Part shown: one piece after another, positions 43,201-52,200 of the stretch
Numbering within the stretch: the stretch's first letter is position 1
How the letters are laid out: each line of letters begins with the position of its first letter
NCBI GenBank assembly: GCA_943736015.1
Contig: OX031062.1
Span: forward strand, 60,872,962 to 60,936,961
Direction of reading: 5' to 3'
Source of the DNA: Tridacna crocea
Lineage: Eukaryota > Mollusca > Bivalvia > Cardiida > Cardiidae
DNA: 64,000 nt
Translations under genes and position numbers: made by a program
Notes under the pieces: model-generated
The model's database searches: none
What the model saw: only the letters and a program-made list of their open reading frames with translations
Told to the model about the DNA's origin: nothing

Positions 43201-46200
43201 GACTGTTGAAAATACCATAGTCCAGTCTTCAATCACTAAATATGGCGATTTTATCTAGTTGTAATAATTATGCCATAGGATATTTCACCATAACATTGAC
43301 ACGATGTCATTCAACATTATACGGAAAGAGCTTTGGCCGGGGGAAGTTGGGCCGATCTCGCAACCCCTAGACAATACGCCCTGGGGTAACATCTTTTATA
43401 CCATGAATCTTCTACGAGTAAAGTAACGACGGAAAGAACTTTGGCTGAGGTAATATTCGAACTTGTAACCTGTGGAAAATTCTGGACTTTTCTTTGTGAT
43501 CGCGTTAAGATGTTTCTACCTCAAGTCCAGTTTGATCTGGCTGGGTAAACCATTGCGATCACTAACATACGTCACACTCACAGTTGCTTGGTCACGATCA
43601 CTGTTTCCTGGGTTATCTACTTAGTAACCTTGTCATACTTGACCTACAGTGAGCACAAGGTCTAGAGCTAGGTCGGACGTTTTTGTAAGATTTTGGAAAT
43701 CTCCCCAAGTTCATAAATATATCAAAATCTAGGTTTACTTTGACGAACCTTTAACTCTTTACCAAACGAGAAAATCGTAGACAAGTCCAAATTGAAAGCA
43801 CTTGCAGACGACAATATAAGTGTAGCTAAAAAATTGAAAATTGTTTTGGAAAGCGTAAAAAAACATTTTGGGGAAAGGAGAAAATGCTGGGTTCCAGCAT
43901 TTTCTCTTTTTCCCATAATGTTTTCAAGAGCCTTCTACCTCAGGGTCTTTGAAAGTCTGGGTTGTATGGTAAAGACTTTATCAACAACTCGTTTATTAGA
44001 CAACAGAATGTTGGACTGGTCCAAACTGAAAGCACTTGCGGACAGCAAAATATCTCAGACCCAAATGATGAAATTTGTGTATGAAAGAGTACAAAACACT
44101 CTGATTATCAGCATTATCTCCTTTATCCGCAATGTTTCAAAAGATTTCCTTTTAGGGGTTATTAAAACACTGGAATGTTTAGAGGGTTACAAGGCTGTAT
44201 AAGTGAATTGCAATTTTTCATTGCAGGATACAAGCGCCCTATATTTGCTGTTTAAAGGTTATATCCGCCAATTTACGTAACAAACTAGTGCACGTTCTTT
44301 GCAGTCTGATCTTGATCTACACTGTTCGAAAATAAAATAACAAAAAAAACTTACGTATTTGTCAGCTCACTGAATTTTTTTTTTGTATAAAGAAATAGGT
44401 AAATGATAAATGGTGATCCGTGAGTAATCGCCATTTTAACCATCTAAAAAACATCCTAAGATCATTTTGTGCGAGTTTGGCTCTGGGAAAGATTCGTCAT
44501 CAGCCCTGTTCCTACTGAGTTAGGAATTCGTTTCAGTACTGGTAATCATCTAAAGGAATTTAATAAATTAACTTCGTGTTAACCGTCAAAGCGAACGTGT
44601 TATTTACTGTTATTCGTTGATTTATCTGTTCCTTATTTACTGATTTATCTTAAAATCAAAGAAGCATGGTGACTCTACCAACTGAGCTACCACAACAAAT
44701 CTAATTCTAAACCATTCAAATTTGACTTGGGTCATATATACTCTGACAAAAAAGGACTGAATGCATCTTCTTGGTGCTTGATACCAAGCATATCATTACT
44801 GTATGTGGATCCTGGAAATTCAGTTTGTATAACAGACCTAATTATCAGATAAACCGATCCTTAGAGCTTCATAAAATTGATCAGTAGCACAAATGTTTGG
44901 CTCTGGTCAGCCAGCGCGAACTGCGCTGGCTGACCTGAGTCGACACCTTTTGCAAAAGCATTAAGCCCCCTTTTCACAGAGCATTCGAAAAATGTGAAAT
45001 CACCATTAATTATGCATATTTATATACTGCCGAAGAAAGCTTCGGTCTATACAGAATATTGAGGGAAACAAGAAATATACATGTAGTTGTATTTTATCTT
45101 GCTATCTGTTAAAGTGACAATAAACCACATTCCATTTTCCAAGTTTTCTTGCGGATGGAGCGGGGGCGGGATGATCTAAACAAGGACATGGAATTTTCGG
45201 TGTTGTGCATTGATAGCTTTTCATGGCAAAATGATACCTGTTGTACGTTTGAACAAGAAGAAATGGCTGAATTAATGATTGAAAAAGAAACAGAGTCGTA
45301 AGGATACAGCGCAAAAAGTTCACAAGCGGCTATAAATATAACAGGATAAACAGTACATAAACACTCTTTCCGATTGGTCAATAAAAAATAACGAGCTTGA
45401 TGCTATATTTATACAACCACGGGAATAGTTATTTTTTTCCCTTTTTTTTTTCCCCATTTTTTTTTTTATATCAATACATGTATCAGGCATGAAAGGTCTA
45501 TGACAAACTAATACTTAAACCTCTATTGGCGCAGTAATCTTTAAAGAAGCCGCACAATATGCAAATTCGATAAAAAAAGAATTACTTACGTCCGACCAGA
45601 AAGGCATGTCTGTCTGGTACATGTAGAATAATGACGTAATGATTCGGTTTGTGTAGGTGTTCCATGTACCCTGAAATAAACATGCAAGAGTCCTTACAAT
45701 GACTTTATGCAACAGATTTATCTTTTCTCAAAGTAATCACACAAGACAACGAATTTCTCTAGCTGGAATATGCACAAACAAGTGGTTTAAAAAGTATTTC
45801 ATAATTGATTATATGTATACTGGATTTCTATCGACGGCAGAAAAAAAAATGTATTTTTATATGTAGAATAATGACGTAATGATTCGGTTTGTGTAGGTGT
45901 TCCATGTACCCTGAAATAAACATGCAAGTGTCCTACCAATGATTTTATGCAACACATTTATCTTTTCTTCAAGTAACCATACAAGACAACGCATTTCTCT
46001 AGCAGGAATATGCACAGAGAAGTAGTTTGAAAAGTATTTCATAATTGACTATATCTATACTCGATTTCTATCGACGGCTGAAAAAATTATCCGTTGAAAT
46101 TCATTTTTTTTCCTTGCAGGCTTGACAAAATAATCGAGCGACATATCAAAGCTCAGGCTGTAAGCTCTGTGCAGTCTCATCTTGACCTTTACCATCCCTA

Positions 46201-49200
46201 ATCCTTATCCTGCTGAATAAATTAAACGAAAATGATAGAACAGACCCAACTGATCTTATTTCAAATTTATTTCATGAAGGAAATATCTCCTTATCGGACA
46301 TTGTAGATCCAAGATCAGACTGCACGTTCTGTGCAGTCTGATCTTGATCTATACTTTCCGCAAAAGGTCAATTAGTCGCGGTTAGCAGCCTACGGATGAA
46401 ACAGCCAATGAGTACCTATGCAACTTAAAGGGATAACTGAGATTAGAAATACATGATCGCTTTGGTATAGATGTTCCAGGCACCATGCAAATAAACAGTC
46501 AGTTCTTACAATAATAAATCTTTCAAATGGGAATACATGGAATCTGCTTACATAATCAATGAGTTCGTGCACCCAGGTTTCACATGGAAAAATGTATTTG
46601 AAGTTTTTAATTAAACTTCAGACTGTAGCCATTTCCACAAAGGTAAGTATCAAAAATTGCCTTTGGGATGCAAGAAAAGTTGCACCTAAAGACAAACGGC
46701 CTTCGAGTATTGGTTTATTTTGGTAGAATTCTGAGAAATATGACTGTTGATAAAGAGATAATTCACGTTTTACCGCTCAAAGATATTGAGCTCATATCTT
46801 CCTCGAGACGACATTTTGAAACATTTGATGAATATCCATTTTTTCCTAGAACATTTTCGAAGTCTTCATTTGCAAAATTTGTTTCGTGATATGTAGGATT
46901 TTGGTAGATTCCTGACGACTCCCTGACCAACATTGAAACTGCCATGTTTGAGGCTTGTAAACTCGCTTTGATAAAGTTATATTTTGAGGTTCATTTGCTA
47001 GTTTTTTTCTGATTTGATCTAAATTAATAGCTTCGGAAATCAGTACTCATGTCGAAGGATCAAAAATAGTTTTTGGAAATAGGTTTTAAAGCGTCAGAAC
47101 ATTGGAAATCCAATGGTCGGGTCCATTTTAAAAGCCTTGGAAATCGATGTAAAGGTGTGTACTAACCTTAACTCTTTACCCAATAAGGTATTTCTATGGT
47201 ATCTCTAATTGACCCTAAATAACAGCAAGGATGAAGCTGTTTCTTATGTGTATATGACATGTTTTGATAGCATAGAAAACATCGTGACAAAAGTTGAAAT
47301 TGCTCGTCACGAGCAATTTCATCTTTTGCCACAATGTTTTCCAAAGGCTCCTACAAGTAATGCGTAGAAATGAGTATCTATGGAGTCAAGGGTTAAAATA
47401 TGATGTCTAGATCTAGTTTAAAAGATTTAAAAATCAATGTTCAGACTGAGTGAATTTAATTTAAATGTACAATGTCAAGATCTAATTTTGGCAAACAATG
47501 TGATGCAAAGTGAAATACCTAAAGAAATCAATGTTTAGGTCAAGTGCGATTGCGATGAAAAAGCAATTTTTTTAGTCCAGCCTGAAAGCTTTAAAAATCA
47601 ATGTTTAGGTCAATTGTACTAGCTTTGTAATTTTAGCAATGTTTTGGTCAAGTGCAGTAGCCTTGAAATACAGTTTCGGTCTAGTGATCTAGCTTTAGAA
47701 GTACAAAGTTTGGGTCTAGTCTTTGAAAATAAATAATATTGGGGTCCAGTTTACGAGCTCTGATAATAGAAACTTTTGTTTACCCAGTTTACTTGCTTTG
47801 GCGAGGTAGAGTTTGGGTCGAAATCTGTTAATTTAAAACTTGATTTATGTCAGATTTTTATGGATCATTTTACGACACAATAAAAACATTTTAGCAGAGA
47901 ATAATACATAAAATGTCTATGTACTAATTCTATCAATGAAGCTTTCATAACGTAATGATTTAATATCAGTTGTTTTCGTGAACATTGGCGAGTTCTGATT
48001 AGCTGATTTTTTTTTCAAAGCTCCATGAAAATAATAATCACCTTGTGCAGGAACTACTTTTGCTGAGGAACTTTTGCGGGTCGTAAACACTACTTTACTC
48101 ATTTACTTCCGTTCTATTGGTTAATTGTCAGTATTGGGGATCTGAAAACTGCTTCCCTAATGTATTCTTGTGCCTTACAAATATGAGTGCAAGGGGCTTT
48201 ATAAACTCCAATGTTAGATTTAAATCTGAAGAAAATGAATGAAGTTTGAATTATTTTCGTGGGTATATGATGTCTGTAATATTAAATTATAAGGAATGAA
48301 GAGAATTTTATTTTTTTTCATGGAGGAATGAAAAAAACCTACGTAGATGAAAAGCACAAACGCTTCTCAACTACGTGGTTATTGAAAACTTCATTTTTGG
48401 TCGAATAAAATGTATTCAGAGAAAAAAAACTCTGATCAAGATGTAAGCAGACAGGCGTTCTGCGTTGCTTAGCGTTAACGCTATACCAAACAATCCCTGG
48501 TTTTTACGACCCAGAGGAAGAAGCCTTCTGAAAACATTGTGGGAAAAGGAGAAAATGCTGGTTACCAGCAGTTTCTCCTTTTCCCACAATTTTTTCTACT
48601 CCTCTAAAGTCAGTTTTCAATTTTTGTGTCACATTTATTTTGTCGTCTGCAAATGCTTTCAATTTGGACCAGTCTAAAATTTTGTTGTTTGGTAAAGAGT
48701 TAAAGGAGCGTGATTCGATATCAAGGGGTGCCAGGTCCGTGTTCACTGATCAGTCTTAGGAACATTCCTTGTCTTACTCTCTAAGATTTTCTATTTTTGA
48801 AAGAAACACAGCTTCTGATTGGCTAAACCATTTGGTTTAGCCAATCAGAAGTTGTGTTTCTTTCAAATGTAGAAAATTCTTGAGAATGGTTGGTGAATAC
48901 AGCCCTGGTTTCGTTCCTCACCCAAAAGACTGAGACACTGGTCGTGATTTCTGATTGGCCTACCTGTTTGGTCTTATCCAATCAGACATTGCGATCCTCT
49001 GACTTTGAGAAATTTCGTCTTGAGAATGTTAAATATTTGGTAAACAAGGACTCTTGCAAAGGTCACAATACACGTGACCTTCAACAGATAAAAAAGCGCC
49101 GATGACGTAAACAAGGGCGTTGTAATCCATACCCTTTACAAAACTGTCCCCTCTTTTTTCAACGACCCTAAAACGAAGACAGCTTTGTTTGTTCTGAAAA

Positions 49201-52200
49201 AAAATGAGAAAACACCACAAAATTTCCACACGAATGCCGTTTCTGAATCATTACAGGTGAAGAGAAAATGCGGGTAAAACTGCATTTCCTCTTTTTCTAC
49301 ACATTTTTTTTTTTCATTTATTCAAAGAGATATCCAATCCCTTGCTGGACCGAATTTGCTTTGTCGTCTGGTTGCGTTTTATCATCAACTACAAGCTAAT
49401 ATGTAGAGACACAGAGTTCCTTGACATGTCAAATAAGAAATAAACTTTTTATCGAGCGAAGATGAGTTTTAATCTTTCTAGACTTTCATAAAAGGAATTC
49501 TTAAAGATTTTTAATACTTTTAAGTTTGTTGCTCTTGCAACCAGGGTTTCTCGTGCAATAAAATTCTTCGAACAAATTCTGGAAAGGACCATGGCAGGAT
49601 AATTTTGGTTTTTTTCTTCCCCAAGTATCAGAGGAGATGTTTCAAAAATACGTTAAAGGAACATTTCCAAGATTTAACTCTTTAACCACACAATACCGCC
49701 TTTGGACGACACTGAGAAAGACAGCTTTTGAAAACATTGCGGGAAAAGGAGAAAATGCTGGTAACCAGCATTTTCTCCTTTTCCCACAATGTTTTCTATC
49801 CTTCCAAAACCATATTTCAATTTTTCAGCCACATTTATTTTGTCGTCTGCAAATGCTTTGGATTTGGTCCAGTCCAAAATTTGGTCACTTTGGTTAAGAG
49901 TTAAAGCCAGGCGTCTTGACTACGGATCTCACCACGTAGGTTTCAAATCTTGCATGCCCGCGTGCACGCACAGCAGATACAGGACTATGATATAAGCTCC
50001 CAGTCCTCCAGCAAGTCAAGCTAAATGTCATCGAAATGTTCAACGGTTAGTGGGAAAGGAATTATGTCGCAGTGCCTACGTCATCAATGCTCGGACAGAA
50101 TTTCGCTAACTCGGACCGAAACTGCCACTGATACTCGTATCGAAACAGCCACTGATGACGATGAAGGAAAATAGAAGCAAAACTAGAGCTTTCACTGAAT
50201 GTGACTTAATACCCCCGCCAGCGCTTTGACAGAAAAAAAGTGTCAAGTTCAAGGGGAGATAATTCCTCAACCAGGAAGAGTTGACGCTTGAAAATTGCGT
50301 CTTGCAAATCTTCAATATATGATCAGTATATGTGCAAAGTTTCAATACAATTGAAGGAAAACTGTAGGAGGAGTTTGCAACATAAAAGTGCTAGTATTTT
50401 GTACACTCACGGACACACGGACGGTCACAAGGACAGACAGGCTGATTCCAGTATACCCTGAAAACATTCGTTTTGCGGGGATATAATAAACAAAACATGA
50501 AATGACATTGAAATAATTGCAACCCCATATAAGCTATCGAAACGACCTCATATCTTCAACTAAATATGGGATATTTCGGTAAAAGTCGTCATGGTTCGGC
50601 ACAGTTCGGGGAAAGAGCAAGATAATAATATTAAAGTGCATCTGATCGAATTTTGCGACAGCTGTTTGTTTTCCGTCCTCAAGCACGTGCATTAATACCA
50701 GGGATATGTATGATGCATTCCAGCTCAACAAACACATTGTCATGTAAAATAATTAACCACAAGCATGGACACGTGTAATATTGCGCAATATTTTATTGCG
50801 TATACTAAAACAGATATTAACTCTTTACCACACAATCCCGACTTTTAACACCCCTGAGATAGAAGCCTTTTGAAAACATTGTGGGAAAAGGAGAAAATGC
50901 TGGAACCAGCATTTTCTCCTTTTCCCACAATGTTTTCTACCCTGTTGGAAAAAAAAACATCAATTTCTGAGTTACATATAATTTGTCTCCTCCACTGCTT
51001 TCAATTTGGACCAGTCTACAATTTTGTTGTTTGGTAAGGAGGTAAACCACAGGCTGCTTCGCGTGACTAAGAGACCTGTGGATAGTGTAGATTAGGATGA
51101 AACTGCACAGAAGTGCACTCTGATCTTTGATCTACACTGTCCGATGTGCAAATATTGTTTCCTCACAAAACCAATTTGAAATAACAATACCTGGGTTTTT
51201 AACTGTCGACTTGAAAGTTTCATTTACTTTAGAGAAAGATTAGCATAGGCTTAATAGTCTATCCCATTACCTGACTTTTGAAACCATCGTGATGGTTGAA
51301 ATTGAAGACACAGCACTCTTTAACTCTTTACCACACAATCCCGAGTTTTAACGACCCCGAGAAAGGAGCCTTTTAAAAACATTGTAGGAAAAGGAGAAAA
51401 TGCTGGAAACCAGCATTTTCTCCTTTTCCCACAATGTTTTCTACCCTTCCCAAGACAAATTTCAATTCTTGAGCCATAATTTTGTTGTCGTCTGCAAATG
51501 CTTTCGATTTGGACTGGTCTACAATTTTGTCGTTTGGTACCCTTAACCTACTGAATAAGTCAAATCGTCGGTTTACTTCGAAAACCTCGTAACTATAGCT
51601 TAAAACGATAGTTAAAACACAAATGTTGCTGCTTCAAACTTATTGGGGAGGGGGGCAGAATATCTACTAATCGGACAGTGTGTATCAAAAATCAGACTTC
51701 AAGTTCTGTCCGTAAAATGTCGTTATGTTAGAGTTAACAATATCACGTGTGTCAATGTAACAAACGATTAGTCGTGCATTACAAGTGCATGTTTGTCACA
51801 ATCGTCTGCTGTTACAATGTTCCATGAACAAGAATAAAAATATTTAAATCTTTTTTTTCTTTTGAAGTCCACGAAAAATACAAGAACTAGCGAATCAAGG
51901 AAATACGTTAACAGGCATTTTGTCGTCGTGCTATGTCTGAAATGATGTTGAAAGCGACATAAAACTAAATTGATCCGTTTTAAAATTAACTCATAACTGC
52001 AGCATTTGAGGGACAAAGCTACAGGGCATTTTGTTATACATATCCCTGCAGTTTTTCTTTTTATCTGCCAACACAAGTACCGAACCACGGCGAGATAAAT
52101 ACGAAATGTCAAGTGAAATCCAGGGTTTTACGTTGCTATGCAAATACCTTGGCATGTAGATCTACTGATGGAATTTGGATCAGCCCTCAGTGCTGCTTAT

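Larger units (their letters stand above)
41132..45589 (-). other. Intron 2 of the universal stress protein gene
   Basis: Holds the hairpin element next to the exon 3 acceptor, the 102-bp hairpin tandem array (42.03-43.16 kb) and two hairpin elements at 43.75-44.2 kb. 41400-42020, 43170-43740 and 44350-45580 carry only small repeat fragments, including an uninterrupted repeat near 44.9 kb that is useful as an empty insertion site. Confidence 0.7.
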
